The notes beneath the pieces were generated by a model. That model was not told the origin of the DNA. It searched no databases and saw only the letters and a program-made list of their open reading frames with translations. From the NCBI RefSeq assembly GCF_001927285.1, contig NZ_MSIG01000003.1, positions 1 to 64,000 on the forward strand: a stretch of DNA of 64,000 nucleotides, given 5' to 3'. Of the stretch, positions 8,412 to 16,922 are shown piece by piece (the first letter of the stretch is position 1; each line of letters begins with the position of its first letter). This DNA is from Mongoliimonas terrestris. GTDB lineage: Bacteria; Pseudomonadota; Alphaproteobacteria; Rhizobiales; Pleomorphomonadaceae. Both the position numbers and the translations under genes were made by a program.

Positions 8412-9572
8412 TTGACCGGTCGACGCCCTCTTCTGTTCCGCCTGTCGCGGGCCGGCCGGCTGGTGGCGCTCGTCGCCGCCTTCGCCATGCTGCTCTCCAC
8501 GGCCGGATCGGTGCTTCCGGGCGCCGTCGCCGCCGGCCGCTTCCTGGCGGCGCGGGACGACCCGGCGCGCCTTACGGATCTTGAGCTGGAGGCGATCGAC
8601 CGGGACGGGGGCGCGCTTGCCGCGCGCGTCGCGACCGAGATCGACGCGGCGCTTGCGGCCGAGGACGGCGACCTGGCGGCGAGCTTCGTGGCCCTGGCCG
8701 ACGAGCGCGGCATTCCGGTCGACACCGCCCGCCGGGCCAGGGTGCAGGCGGCGACGGCCGGCGGCTGGCTGGCCGCCGCCGGGGCCTTCGCGACGGGGTT
8801 CGCCACGGGCGAGATCGACGACATGGCGGGGCTGGCCGGCGCGGTGGCGGGCGACCTCGTCGGCGTCGGCGACGTGCGGGACCTCTCGCGCGAAGGCCTG
8901 AAGGCGCTCTCCGGCGAGGAGACGGACACGCTGGTGGTGGGCCTCTCGGTTGCCGGGCTCGCGGTGACCGGCGCCACCTGGACGTCGCTCGGGGCCGCGG
9001 CCCCGGCGCGGGCGGGGCTGACCGTGCTGAAGACCGCCGCGCGGGCGGGGCGCTTGTCGGCGGGGCTTGCCGCCGACCTCGCCCGGCTCGCCCGCCGGGC
9101 GGTGGACCCGGCGCTCGCCCGGCGGGTCGCGTCCACGACGGACGGGGCGGCCCTGAAGGCGCTGGCGCGGGGCGACGGCGCGGCGCCGCTGATCGCCGTC
9201 GGGCGCGACGTGGCGCGGGTGCACGGGCGGGCGGGGCCGAAGGCGGTCGCCGACGCGCTCCACCACGCGACGAACGCCACGGACCTTGCCAAGGCGGCGG
9301 TGCTCTCCGACCGCTTCGGCGACGGCACCCGGGCGGTGATGAAGCTTCTAGGCCGGTCGGCGCTGGTGCTGACGCGGAGCCTGGACCTTCTGCTCGGCTG
9401 GCTGGCGGCTGCCCTCGGCTGGGCCTATGCGCTCGCGGCGGCGTCGGCGGCGACGGGCCGAACGCTCGCCCGCCTGTTGCCGCCGATCCGCCGGTCCGCA
9501 CGGAAAAGCGCACGGGAGCGCACCGGGGCGAGCGGTTCAGGTTCGCTTTTGTTTCACTCCATTTCCCCTTAA
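8412..9572 (+). CDS. Hypothetical protein with N-terminal signal/anchor and C-terminal membrane segments
   Basis: 386-residue Ala-rich protein, not recognised beyond being an alphaproteobacterial-type hypothetical. One hydrophobic segment lies at the N-terminus (residues 16-38, signal or anchor). Alternating Ala/Gly-rich amphipathic and hydrophobic stretches follow in the middle (about residues 120-200), with a strong membrane segment at about 325-350 and a basic tail. The start is a TTG; there is no ATG upstream in frame and only a weak purine-rich site before it. The closing residues look like read-through into non-coding DNA. A terminator lies about 210 bases downstream (9784). Function unknown. 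Confidence 0.6.
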   Translation: MTGRRPLLFRLSRAGRLVALVAAFAMLLSTAGSVLPGAVAAGRFLAARDDPARLTDLELEAIDRDGGALAARVATEIDAALAAEDGDLAASFVALADERGIPVDTARRARVQAATAGGWLAAAGAFATGFATGEIDDMAGLAGAVAGDLVGVGDVRDLSREGLKALSGEETDTLVVGLSVAGLAVTGATWTSLGAAAPARAGLTVLKTAARAGRLSAGLAADLARLARRAVDPALARRVASTTDGAALKALARGDGAAPLIAVGRDVARVHGRAGPKAVADALHHATNATDLAKAAVLSDRFGDGTRAVMKLLGRSALVLTRSLDLLLGWLAAALGWAYALAAASAATGRTLARLLPPIRRSARKSARERTGASGSGSLLFHSISP

Positions 9573-9783
9573 TGGCGAGAGGGTTCGCCCGCACTTCAGG
9601 CGCGCGCCCATTCGTGCTCTTCTGGCTTTGGCGGTGGGGGGCAAATCCATCGTCGTCTCCGTCTCGTCTCCCTAGGCGCCGGGCTTTCCTCCGAGCCGCG
9701 CCACGACGGCCAGACCGCACATCGACTGACGGCAGTCCCGCTCGCCGTTCCGGCTCGCCCGGCGGCAAGACCCGGCCTGCATC

Positions 9784-9813
9784 GACCGCTCCGGCAACGG
9801 GGCGGTCTTTTTT
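9784..9813 (+). terminator. Rho-independent terminator
   Basis: Stem GACCGCTCCG / CGGGGCGGTC with loop GCAA, followed directly by six T on the plus strand. It ends the transcript of the hypothetical gene at 8412-9572, or of a short untranslated RNA from the 210-base gap before it; I see no independent sign of such an RNA. Confidence 0.88.
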
Positions 9814-9979
9814 CGTGCGCCGCCGTTCACGGCGAAGCGGGTGGTGAACGGCCGGGCCGGTGTCCGCGTTGGCGTTCCAGTGCGCCGGTGGTTGCCCTTG
9901 CGGCCGATCTTCGGTACGCGAACGGCACGTGCGGCCGAACCTGCCGCCGCGCCGCCGATCCGACGACGAGAGGGTGCCG

Positions 9980-10885
9980 ATGACCGAGAGACGCCGGAGG
10001 CTGCGAACCGTCTTCGCCAGCCTGAGGCAGCCGGGCCGCCGCCGGCGCATCGCCCAACTCCTCGACAGCGTGCTGCCGAAAGCCGCCGCCGAGATGCTCT
10101 TCCCGGACGGCGAGGCGCGGGCCGGCCGGCTGGTGGCGGCGTCCTACAACATCCACAAGTGCGTCGGCACGGACGGCAAGTTCGACCCGGAGCGTATCCT
10201 GGCGGTGATCCGTGAGCTGGACGCGGACGTGCTCGCCCTGCAGGAGGCGGACCGGCGGCTGGGGCTGCGCCAGGGGCTCCTGGACATCGCGCGGATCGAA
10301 CGGGAGACGGGCCTCGCCCTCGTGCCGGTGGCGGAGCGGCCGGCGAGCCACGGCTGGCACGGCAACGCCATCTTCGTGCGCGCCGGCACGCCCATGCGGA
10401 TCCGCCGCCTGACGCTGCCGTGCGCGGAGCCGCGCGGCGCCGTGATGACCGAGCTGGACCTGCCGGGCGGGCAGCTGCGCGTGGTGGCGGCCCATCTGGG
10501 GCTGCTCCGCCAGTCCCGCCGGCAGCAGACGGCGGCGCTCGTGCAGGCGATCGACCGGGGCGACCCGATGCCCACCATCCTGATGGGCGACTTCAACGAG
10601 TGGCGGCCGGGCCGGCCGGACTCGCCGCTCGCCGCCCTGGAGCCGCTGTTCGGACCCGCGCTCCACAGCCAGCCGAGCTTTCCCTCGCGCCGGCCGATCT
10701 TCGCCCTCGACCGCATCCTCGGCTGGCCGCAGGGAACGGTGGAGACAACGGTGGTGCACCACAGCGCGCTCGCCCGGGTGGCCTCCGATCACCTGCCGGT
10801 GCGGGCGCTCGTCAACCTCACCGTGCCGCTGCCGATCGCGCCATCGCCGGACGCCGCCCCGTCCGCCGACGTGGAGACGGCCTGA
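9980..10885 (+). CDS. Endonuclease/exonuclease/phosphatase (EEP) family hydrolase
   Basis: 301-residue protein of the EEP (DNase I-like, Mg-dependent) superfamily. Motifs in order: SYNIHKCVGTDGKFD, LQEADRRLG (catalytic Glu), HGNAIFVR, AAHLGL, MGDFNEW (Asp and Asn of the active site) and the closing SDHLPV with the general-base His. A GAGAGGG site precedes the ATG at 9980; upstream in-frame codons read as non-coding. The superfamily includes nucleases, phosphoinositide phosphatases and sphingomyelinases, so the substrate is open. No signal peptide, hence presumably cytoplasmic. It stands alone between a terminator and a convergent kinase gene. Confidence 0.88.
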   Translation: MTERRRRLRTVFASLRQPGRRRRIAQLLDSVLPKAAAEMLFPDGEARAGRLVAASYNIHKCVGTDGKFDPERILAVIRELDADVLALQEADRRLGLRQGLLDIARIERETGLALVPVAERPASHGWHGNAIFVRAGTPMRIRRLTLPCAEPRGAVMTELDLPGGQLRVVAAHLGLLRQSRRQQTAALVQAIDRGDPMPTILMGDFNEWRPGRPDSPLAALEPLFGPALHSQPSFPSRRPIFALDRILGWPQGTVETTVVHHSALARVASDHLPVRALVNLTVPLPIAPSPDAAPSADVETA

Positions 10886-10917
10886 CGGCTGCGGTTGGCG
10901 TCAGCCGAGAGGGCGCG

Positions 10918-12096
10918 CTAGCCGAGGGTGGCGCTTCGGGGCACGTGGATTTCTAGGGCGAGGCCCTCCGGCCGCCAGTCGTAGACCATTTGGCCGGAAA
11001 GCTGGTCGGCGACGCTGCGGGCGGCGAGATCGGTGCCGAAGCCGCGCCGCGTCGGCGGGCCGGCAACGGCGGGGCCGCCGGTCTCGGTCCAGGTGAGGCG
11101 GATGCTGTCGGCATCGACCGCGACAGTGACGGCGACGCGGCCGGCGGGCGCCGACAGGGCGCCGTACTTCACCGCGTTGGTGGCCTGCTCGTGGAGCACC
11201 AGGGCGAGCGAGGCGGCGGTGCGCGGGCCGATGGCGATGTCGTCGCCGGAGACGGTCAGGCGGTCGTCGCCGGGACCGCGGTAGGGCGACAAGAGCGCGC
11301 GGACGAGGGCCTGGAGCTCCGCCTCCGGCCGGCTGGTGGCGGTCTGCGGGCGGACCGAGTCGTGGGCGCGGCTGAGCGCCGCCAGCCGCTCCTGCAGCAC
11401 CTCCACCCCGTCGCGGGCCGCGGCGTTGCCGCGGAAGGTGAAGCGCACCAGGCTGGAGACGACGGCGAAGATGTTCTTGATCCGGTGGACGAGCTCGCGG
11501 CTGAGAAGGGCGACCGCCTCGGCGGTGCGCTTCTCGTCCTCGATGTCGGTGGCGGTGCCGTACCAGGCGACGACCGTTCCGGCGGCGTCGCGCACCGGGA
11601 TGCCGCGCGAGGCGAACCAGCGGTAGCTGCCGTCGCGGGTGCGGATCCGGTGCTCGATGAAGTGGTCCGTCCCGGCGCTGAGGGCCGCGCTCCACGCGGC
11701 GGCGGTGACGGCCCGGTCGTCCGGGTGGATCATGGCCTGCCAGTGGGCGCCGTAGCCCTCGCGCGGATCGCCGCCGAGATAGTCGCGGAAGCGGGCGTTC
11801 ATGAAGGTGATGCCGCCGTTGGGATCGGCCGCCCAGGCGATGTGCGGGATGGTGTCGATGAGGAGGGCGAGATCCGGACCGTCGCCCTCGGGGCGGGGCG
11901 CCGGGACCGGCTCCGCGTCTGGTTGTGGGTGGCGGCCCGCCACGAGGTCGGGCCGGTCGTCGAACCGGAGGCTGACGCCGGACGCGCCGGCAAGCCGCAT
12001 CAGCCGTTCCATCTCCACGGCGAGAAGGGCCTCCGGCGGGGTCTCGACGGCGGGCCGGGTCTCCGGGTCCTGCTGTTCGGTCGACTGGGGGATCAT
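10918..12096 (-). CDS. PAS-domain HWE-type sensor histidine kinase
   Basis: 392-residue soluble kinase. A PAS domain (about residues 70-185, LIDTIPHIAWAADPNGGITF to WYGTATDIEDEK) is followed by an HWE/HisKA_2 catalytic half: phospho-acceptor His204 in ELVHRIKN, the N box HEQATNAVKYGALS, and the W-x-E signature in LTWTETGGP that gives the HWE family its name. There are no membrane segments. HWE kinases are typical of Rhizobiales and often handle light, redox or general-stress signals. A TTG at 12192 overlaps the crp-like stop as TTGA and follows a GGAGG, so a coupled, longer start is possible; its Arg-rich translation and missing domain make me prefer the ATG at 12096. No adjacent response regulator; the Crp-like gene is just upstream. 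Confidence 0.9.
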   Translation of the reverse strand: MIPQSTEQQDPETRPAVETPPEALLAVEMERLMRLAGASGVSLRFDDRPDLVAGRHPQPDAEPVPAPRPEGDGPDLALLIDTIPHIAWAADPNGGITFMNARFRDYLGGDPREGYGAHWQAMIHPDDRAVTAAAWSAALSAGTDHFIEHRIRTRDGSYRWFASRGIPVRDAAGTVVAWYGTATDIEDEKRTAEAVALLSRELVHRIKNIFAVVSSLVRFTFRGNAAARDGVEVLQERLAALSRAHDSVRPQTATSRPEAELQALVRALLSPYRGPGDDRLTVSGDDIAIGPRTAASLALVLHEQATNAVKYGALSAPAGRVAVTVAVDADSIRLTWTETGGPAVAGPPTRRGFGTDLAARSVADQLSGQMVYDWRPEGLALEIHVPRSATLG

Positions 12097-12188
12097 CGGA
12101 CGTGCGGGCTTTCGTGATCGACGGATGGGCCGGCCCGTCCCGTCGGCCGAAGCGGCGCGGGTGGCGGGGTGATGGAGGACGGGGCAGG

Positions 12189-12965
12189 TCAACGACCGGC
12201 CTCCGCCTCGGCTTCGGCGGGAATGGTCGGGTAGATGCCGCCGAGCACGCCCTCATAGTGGAGGCGGACGGCGGCGTAGCACTCGCAGGAGGCGCGCTCC
12301 AGGCCTTCCCGACTCAGCACCTGGATGGTGCCGCGGCCGGCGCGCACCAGTCCGCGCCGGGAGAGGGCGCCGAGCACCCGCGACAGGTAGGTGCGCTGGA
12401 CGCCGAGCATCTCGGCGAGGGTCTGCTGGGTGACGGGCAGGTCGTCGGCGCCGATGCGGTCGTGCAGCGACAGGAGCCAGCGGGCGCAGCGGCCCTCCAT
12501 GGGGTGGAGCGCGTTGCAGGCGACCGACTGGAGAATCTGGGCGAGCAGGCAGTCGGCGTAGCGGGCGAACAGGTTGCGGACGGCGACCGAGCGGGACTTC
12601 AGGTCCTGCAGGCGCGCGGTCTCGATGCGGATGGCGGGACCGGCCACCTGCACCACGCCGCGGGCGAAGGCCGGCAGGTGGCCCTGGCTGACGATGCCGC
12701 CGATGGCGCCCTCCCGGCCGATGGTGGCGGTCTCCACCGCGTCGCCGTTCTCCATGGTGACGATCAGCGCCGCGATGGTGGGGCCGCACGGAAAATGGAC
12801 GACCGTGACGCTGTCGCCGGGCTCGAACAGCACGTGGCCGCGCGCAAGCGAAACGCGCTCGGCGACGGAGCCGAGAAGCTCCGCGTCGGGCTGCTTCAGG
12901 GCATCCAGAAGGCCGTTTCGGAACCGGGATTGTTGAAACACGTCATTGGCCGCAACCAGCGTCAT
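12189..12965 (-). CDS. Crp/Fnr family transcriptional regulator
   Basis: 258-residue regulator. An N-terminal cyclic-nucleotide-binding-like beta roll (RVSLARGHVLFEPGDSVTVVHFP ... GREGAIGG) is joined by a long helix to a Crp-type winged helix-turn-helix (PVTQQTLAEMLGVQRTYLSRVLGALSRRGLV). No CxxC/CxxxC iron-sulfur pattern of Fnr is seen near the N-terminus, and the cAMP phosphate-binding arginine motif is not clear, so it is probably of the broad Crp-like group with an unknown effector. The ATG at 12965 (MTLVAANDVF) follows a G-rich ribosome site; an upstream start at 12989 is also open. The kinase gene follows on the same strand and may be co-transcribed. Confidence 0.9.
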   Translation of the reverse strand: MTLVAANDVFQQSRFRNGLLDALKQPDAELLGSVAERVSLARGHVLFEPGDSVTVVHFPCGPTIAALIVTMENGDAVETATIGREGAIGGIVSQGHLPAFARGVVQVAGPAIRIETARLQDLKSRSVAVRNLFARYADCLLAQILQSVACNALHPMEGRCARWLLSLHDRIGADDLPVTQQTLAEMLGVQRTYLSRVLGALSRRGLVRAGRGTIQVLSREGLERASCECYAAVRLHYEGVLGGIYPTIPAEAEAEAGR

Positions 12966-13106
12966 CGCTCGCCCCCTGCACCCGGACATATAACAGTACC
13001 GGCATGCATGAGGACTTGTCTAACACGGGTGTTCGGGGTCGTGTGTCTACCAGCATACATACGGGACGCGAAATGCGGAACCATTTCAGCCGACCCGCAC
13101 GGCCGC

Positions 13107-14357
13107 TCAGGAGAGCGGATCGGCCCGGACGAGGCGGGCGCGGCCGGCGCCGAGGCCGGCGGCGGCGCAGGCGAGGCCGAGCACGCCGACGAGCACGGCG
13201 GTGCCGGTGAAGCTGCCGGTCCAGCCGTTGAGGAGGCCGGCAAGGAGCGGGCCCGCGGCGGCGAGGCTGTAGCCGACCGACTGGGCCATGCTGGAGAGTT
13301 CGGCCGCCACCAGCGTGTCGGGCGCGCGGAGCACGATGACCGTGAGGGCGACGGCGATCAGGCTGCCCTGGCCCATGCCCTGGAGGATGGCGAAGCCCCA
13401 GACGCTCCAGAGCGGCCCGTAGAAGCAGCCGTAGAGGCCGGCGACCGCGAAGGCCACGATGACGACGGAGATCAGCCGCTGGTCGCGGCCGCGGACGGCG
13501 AGCCCCGGCGCGGCGAGGCAGGACACGGTCTGGGCGAGCACGCAGACCGAGACGACGAGGCCGGCGTCGACGCCGGAGAGGCCGCGGGCGCGCAGCATGG
13601 GCGCCAGCCAGCCGAACACGATGTAGGCGAGCGCCGACTGCAGCCCCATGAAGAGCGTGACCTGCCAGGCGAGCGGATCGCGGAGGAGCCCGCGCCAGAT
13701 CCGCCGCCGCCCGACGGCCGACGGGGCGGCGCGGACGGGGGCGTTCCGCGGCTGCTGGACCACCCAGAGGGCGGCGACGAGGAGCGCCGGCAGCGCCCAG
13801 ACCGCGAGGGCGACGCGCCAGGAGCCGCCGGCCGCCTTCTCCACCGGCACGGTGACGCCGGCGGCAAGCGCGGCGCCGCCGCAGAGCGCCATGGTGTAGA
13901 GGCCGGTCATCAGCGCCGCCGAAGCCGGGAAGTCGCGCTTGACGAGGCTCGGCAGGAGCACGTTGCCGGCCGCCACGGCCGCGCCGGTGACGATGGAGCC
14001 GACCATCAGGCCGGACGCGCTGCCGTGGCCGCGAAGCGCGGTGCCGACGGCGACCAGCGTCATCGCCAGCATGACGGTGCGCTCGGCGCCGAGCCGGCGG
14101 GCGAGCCAGGGCACGAAGGGCGCGAACACCCCCATGGCGAGCACCGGCAAGGTGGTGATGAGGCTGGTGAAGAGGGCCGAGAGGCCAAGGTCGCGGGTGG
14201 CGTCCGGCAACACGGCGGAGAGCGACGGGAAGATCGGCCGAAGGTTGAAGGCGACGAGCACCAGGCTGGCGCCGAGAAGCAGCATCGCCCCGCGGCCGAG
14301 GGGCGCGCGTGCCGGCGACGACGCGGGGGCGGGCGGTGCGGACGGCGCGGCGGTCAT
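13107..14357 (-). CDS. MFS transporter (CynX/NimT-like)
   Basis: 416-residue permease with about 12 hydrophobic segments and the hallmarks of the CynX/NimT branch of the major facilitator superfamily: FNLRPIFPSLSAVLPD in the first helix, PWLARRLGAERTVMLAM in the first cytoplasmic loop, and NVLLPSLVKRDFP. That group includes cyanate and 2-nitroimidazole exporters, but the substrate here is not determined. The start MTAAPSAPPAP at 14357 is chosen because the longer frame to 14486 is non-hydrophobic and Arg-rich. It is followed by the divergent-looking crp promoter region rather than an operon partner. Confidence 0.88.
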   Translation of the reverse strand: MTAAPSAPPAPASSPARAPLGRGAMLLLGASLVLVAFNLRPIFPSLSAVLPDATRDLGLSALFTSLITTLPVLAMGVFAPFVPWLARRLGAERTVMLAMTLVAVGTALRGHGSASGLMVGSIVTGAAVAAGNVLLPSLVKRDFPASAALMTGLYTMALCGGAALAAGVTVPVEKAAGGSWRVALAVWALPALLVAALWVVQQPRNAPVRAAPSAVGRRRIWRGLLRDPLAWQVTLFMGLQSALAYIVFGWLAPMLRARGLSGVDAGLVVSVCVLAQTVSCLAAPGLAVRGRDQRLISVVIVAFAVAGLYGCFYGPLWSVWGFAILQGMGQGSLIAVALTVIVLRAPDTLVAAELSSMAQSVGYSLAAAGPLLAGLLNGWTGSFTGTAVLVGVLGLACAAAGLGAGRARLVRADPLS

Positions 14358-14530
14358 GTCGGGGAACTGCGATCCAGGGCGACGGCCGAGGCGCTGGCCC
14401 GAGGCGGGAGCGATCGTGCCGTGGGGGTGGGCAACCTGCCCAAGCGATAGGCGATCTCCTATACGGGGGCCGGACGGCCGGATCAAGCCGCGGCGGGGGA
14501 GCCGGACCGGCGCCGCCTGCCGCGGCAGGC

Positions 14531-14570
14531 CGGAAACGAAGCCGCCCGCCGAACGGATCCGGCGGGCGGC
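14531..14570 (-). terminator. Hairpin terminator downstream of dctM
   Basis: Stem GCCGCCCGCCG / CGGCGGGCGGC at 14541-14570 with an eight-base loop. Read on the minus strand it is followed by TTCGTTTCC. It lies 27 bases beyond the dctM stop. Confidence 0.6.
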
Positions 14571-14597
14571 GAAGGCGGCGGGGGGCGGTTCGTCGGG

Positions 14598-15923
14598 CTA
14601 CATCATGCCGAGGAGGCGCGGCAGGAAGAGCGAGATCTCCGGCACGTAGGTGACCAGGATGAGGAAGCCCAGCATGGTCATTAGCCAGGGCATGACCGCG
14701 ATGGTGAGTTCGGTGATGCCCATCTTGGTGATGCCCGAGGCCACGTAGAGGTTGAGGCCGACGGGCGGATGGCACATGCCCACCTCCATGTTGACCACGA
14801 TCATGATGCCGAAGTGCACCGGGTCGATGCCGAGCTTCACCGCCACGGGAAAGAGGATCGGCGCCATGATGAGCACGATGGACGACGGCTCCATGAAGTT
14901 GCCGGCGGCGAGCAGGATGATGTTCACCGCGATGAGGAACATCCACCAGGAAAGGCCCGTCGACACCATCCACTCGCCGAGCGCCTGCGGGATGTTCTCG
15001 TGCGTCATCAGGAAGGAGAACAGCACCGCGTTGGTGATGATGTAGAGGAGCATGGCCGACATGTTGGCCGAGGAGAGCAGCACCTTCGGCACGTCGGCGA
15101 GCCGCATGTCGCGGTAGACGAAGACCGCGATGACGAAGGCGTAGACCGCGCTCATGGCCGCCGCCTCGGTGGGCGTGAAGACGCCCGAGTAGATGCCGCC
15201 GATGACGATGACGATGAGGAGAAGGCCCCAGACCGCCTTGCGGAAGGCCTGCCACCGTTCGGCGAAGCTGGCGCGGGGCAGGCGCGGATAGTCGTTGCGC
15301 CAGGCCCTGTACCAGGTGGTGACGCCGAGGAGGGTGGCGAGCATCAGGCCCGGCACCACGCCGGCCATGAAGAGCTGGCCGACGGAGGCGGAGGACACGA
15401 CCTCGCCGTCCGGTCCGGTCACCTGCATGCCCGAGGTGGCGACGGCGTACATCACCATGACGATGGACGGCGGGATGAGGATGCCGAGCGCCCCGGAGGT
15501 GGTGATGACGCCGGCGCCGAAGCGCGGGGGAAAGCCCTGGCGCACCATGGCGGGCAGGAGGATGGAGCCGATCGCCACCACGGTGGCGGGCGAGGAGCCC
15601 GACACGGCCGCAAAGAGCGCGCAGGCGATGACGCCGGCAAGTCCGAGGCCGCCGTACCAGTGGCCGACCATGGAGGTGGCGAAGTTGATCATCCGCCGGG
15701 CGACGCCGCCGTGGGTGAGGAAGTTGCCGGCGAGGATGAAGAACGGGATCGCCATGATCTCGAACTTCTCGATGCCGGTGAAGAGCTTCAGCGCCACCGT
15801 GTCGATCGGCACCGCCGTCATGGTGAAGAGGAAGACCAGCACCGTCAGGCCGAGCGCGATGGAGATCGGCATGCCGGTGAGCATGAGGCCGATGAGGCCG
15901 CCGAAGATGAGGGTGGCGTTCAT
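14598..15923 (-). CDS. dctM: TRAP transporter large permease subunit DctM
   Basis: 441-residue inner-membrane subunit of a tripartite ATP-independent periplasmic (TRAP) transporter. It has about 12 membrane segments and the family motifs GMPISIALGLTV, AIPFFILAGNFL, AVSGSSPATVVAIGSI and PPSIVMVMYAV, and forms the ion-driven channel with DctQ. It starts three bases after the dctQ stop and is therefore translated with it. The genetic context (dctP upstream, dctSR divergent) matches the Rhodobacter capsulatus C4-dicarboxylate system, so malate, succinate or fumarate are the likely substrates, although TRAP substrates vary widely. Confidence 0.95.
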   Translation of the reverse strand: MNATLIFGGLIGLMLTGMPISIALGLTVLVFLFTMTAVPIDTVALKLFTGIEKFEIMAIPFFILAGNFLTHGGVARRMINFATSMVGHWYGGLGLAGVIACALFAAVSGSSPATVVAIGSILLPAMVRQGFPPRFGAGVITTSGALGILIPPSIVMVMYAVATSGMQVTGPDGEVVSSASVGQLFMAGVVPGLMLATLLGVTTWYRAWRNDYPRLPRASFAERWQAFRKAVWGLLLIVIVIGGIYSGVFTPTEAAAMSAVYAFVIAVFVYRDMRLADVPKVLLSSANMSAMLLYIITNAVLFSFLMTHENIPQALGEWMVSTGLSWWMFLIAVNIILLAAGNFMEPSSIVLIMAPILFPVAVKLGIDPVHFGIMIVVNMEVGMCHPPVGLNLYVASGITKMGITELTIAVMPWLMTMLGFLILVTYVPEISLFLPRLLGMM

Positions 15924-15926
15924 GGC

Positions 15927-16574
15927 TCAGACCTCCTTCGGGGTGAGCGGCGAGCGGACGATGGCCGAAGCGGCCGTATCTTCGTCGACGCCGTCCACGT
16001 GGCCGTGGTCGTGGTGGGGCAGTTCGCCGGTGCGGAAGAAGGCGAGCGCCACCTGCAGGAAGCGGAAGCACATCAGATAGCTGCCGAGCGGGATGGCCAG
16101 GTAGACGATCCACATGGGCACCTCAAGGTCCGGCGAGATGGCGGACGTCTGGGCCATGTGGAAGACGAAGTTGGCGCCGAGCGAGCCGATGATGCCGGTG
16201 AAGAGGGCGCCCGAAAGAAGGCCGAACAGGATGAACACGTTGCGCCGACGCGCGGGCATTTTGTTGATCAGCACGTCGATGCCTACGTGGATGCCGGTGC
16301 GCACCCCGTAGGCGGCGCCGAACTTCGCCATCCAGACGAACAGGATGATGCAGAGCTCCTGCGCCCACACGAGGTTGACCGAGCGGAGCCCGAAATAGGC
16401 GGACCGGCTGGCGGCGCTGAGCCAGGCGATGTCGTTGGCGCGGGCGAAGCCCACCACGTCGGCGATGAGGCCGAGCGAATAGCGATGGGCGACGGCGACG
16501 AAGATGATCAGCGTCGCGACCGCGATGAGCGAGGCGATGAGGATCTCTTCCAGGCGGTCGAGGGCGCGGAGCAT
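15927..16574 (-). CDS. dctQ: TRAP transporter small permease subunit DctQ
   Basis: 215-residue membrane subunit with four main hydrophobic segments (about residues 10-33, 70-90, 110-135, 150-175) and the conserved R-x-G-x-H-V-x-[IV]-D motif (RTGIHVGIDVLINKMP). The C-terminus carries a short His/Asp-rich tail (HHDHGHVDG) that is unusual for DctQ. It partners DctM, which follows after three bases. Unlike most dctPQM operons, 348 bases containing palindromes and a G19 run (C19 in the mRNA) separate it from dctP. Confidence 0.93.
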   Translation of the reverse strand: MLRALDRLEEILIASLIAVATLIIFVAVAHRYSLGLIADVVGFARANDIAWLSAASRSAYFGLRSVNLVWAQELCIILFVWMAKFGAAYGVRTGIHVGIDVLINKMPARRRNVFILFGLLSGALFTGIIGSLGANFVFHMAQTSAISPDLEVPMWIVYLAIPLGSYLMCFRFLQVALAFFRTGELPHHDHGHVDGVDEDTAASAIVRSPLTPKEV

Positions 16575-16922
16575 GGCGGGTGGGCTCCTCGGGGTGTGGG
16601 GGGTGAAGAGGGGGGGGGGGGGGGGGGGCCGGCGGGGGGTGGTGCGTGGGGCCGGCGACCCCCACCCCGACCCTCCCCCGCAAGGGGGGGAAGGGGCGCG
16701 TGGTGGAGGGGGAGGGGGCGGTGGCTTTGCGACGGCCGGGTTGGGCGCGTCCCATCGGCCCGCGCCGACGGGCTCCCTCCCCCTTGCGGGGGAGGGTCGG
16801 GGCGGGGGTGGGTGGCCGATCAGGTGGGGGTGGTTAGCCGATCGAATGAGGGTGGGTGGCCGATCGGGCAGGTGGCTGCGTGAACGGCTGAGGGTGGGCG
16901 TGCGCGTGCCCCCTCCTGCGCC
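16575..16922. repeat. dctP-dctQ gap: facing GC palindromes and a 19-base G run
   Basis: No gene. A homopolymer of 19 G occupies 16610-16628, 36 bases upstream of the dctQ start. An inverted pair of GC palindromes flanks the middle: arm one at about 16661-16694 (CCCACCCCGACCCTCCCCCG then CAAGGGGGGG) and arm two at 16773-16812 in the opposite orientation. Together they can fold into a very stable structure in the dctPQM mRNA. The same palindrome family, in diverged form, recurs at 25.9-26.1 kb and inside cobG. Confidence 0.75.

Noticed and set aside
9573..9783. Small RNA gene ending at the strong terminator at 9784
   Set aside because: The terminator can simply end the preceding gene, and no promoter or conserved structure was visible.
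14769..16883. 704-codon plus-strand open frame over dctM/dctQ
   Set aside because: His/Asp/Glu/Gly-rich antisense shadow of the TRAP permease genes, with no domain or ribosome site.
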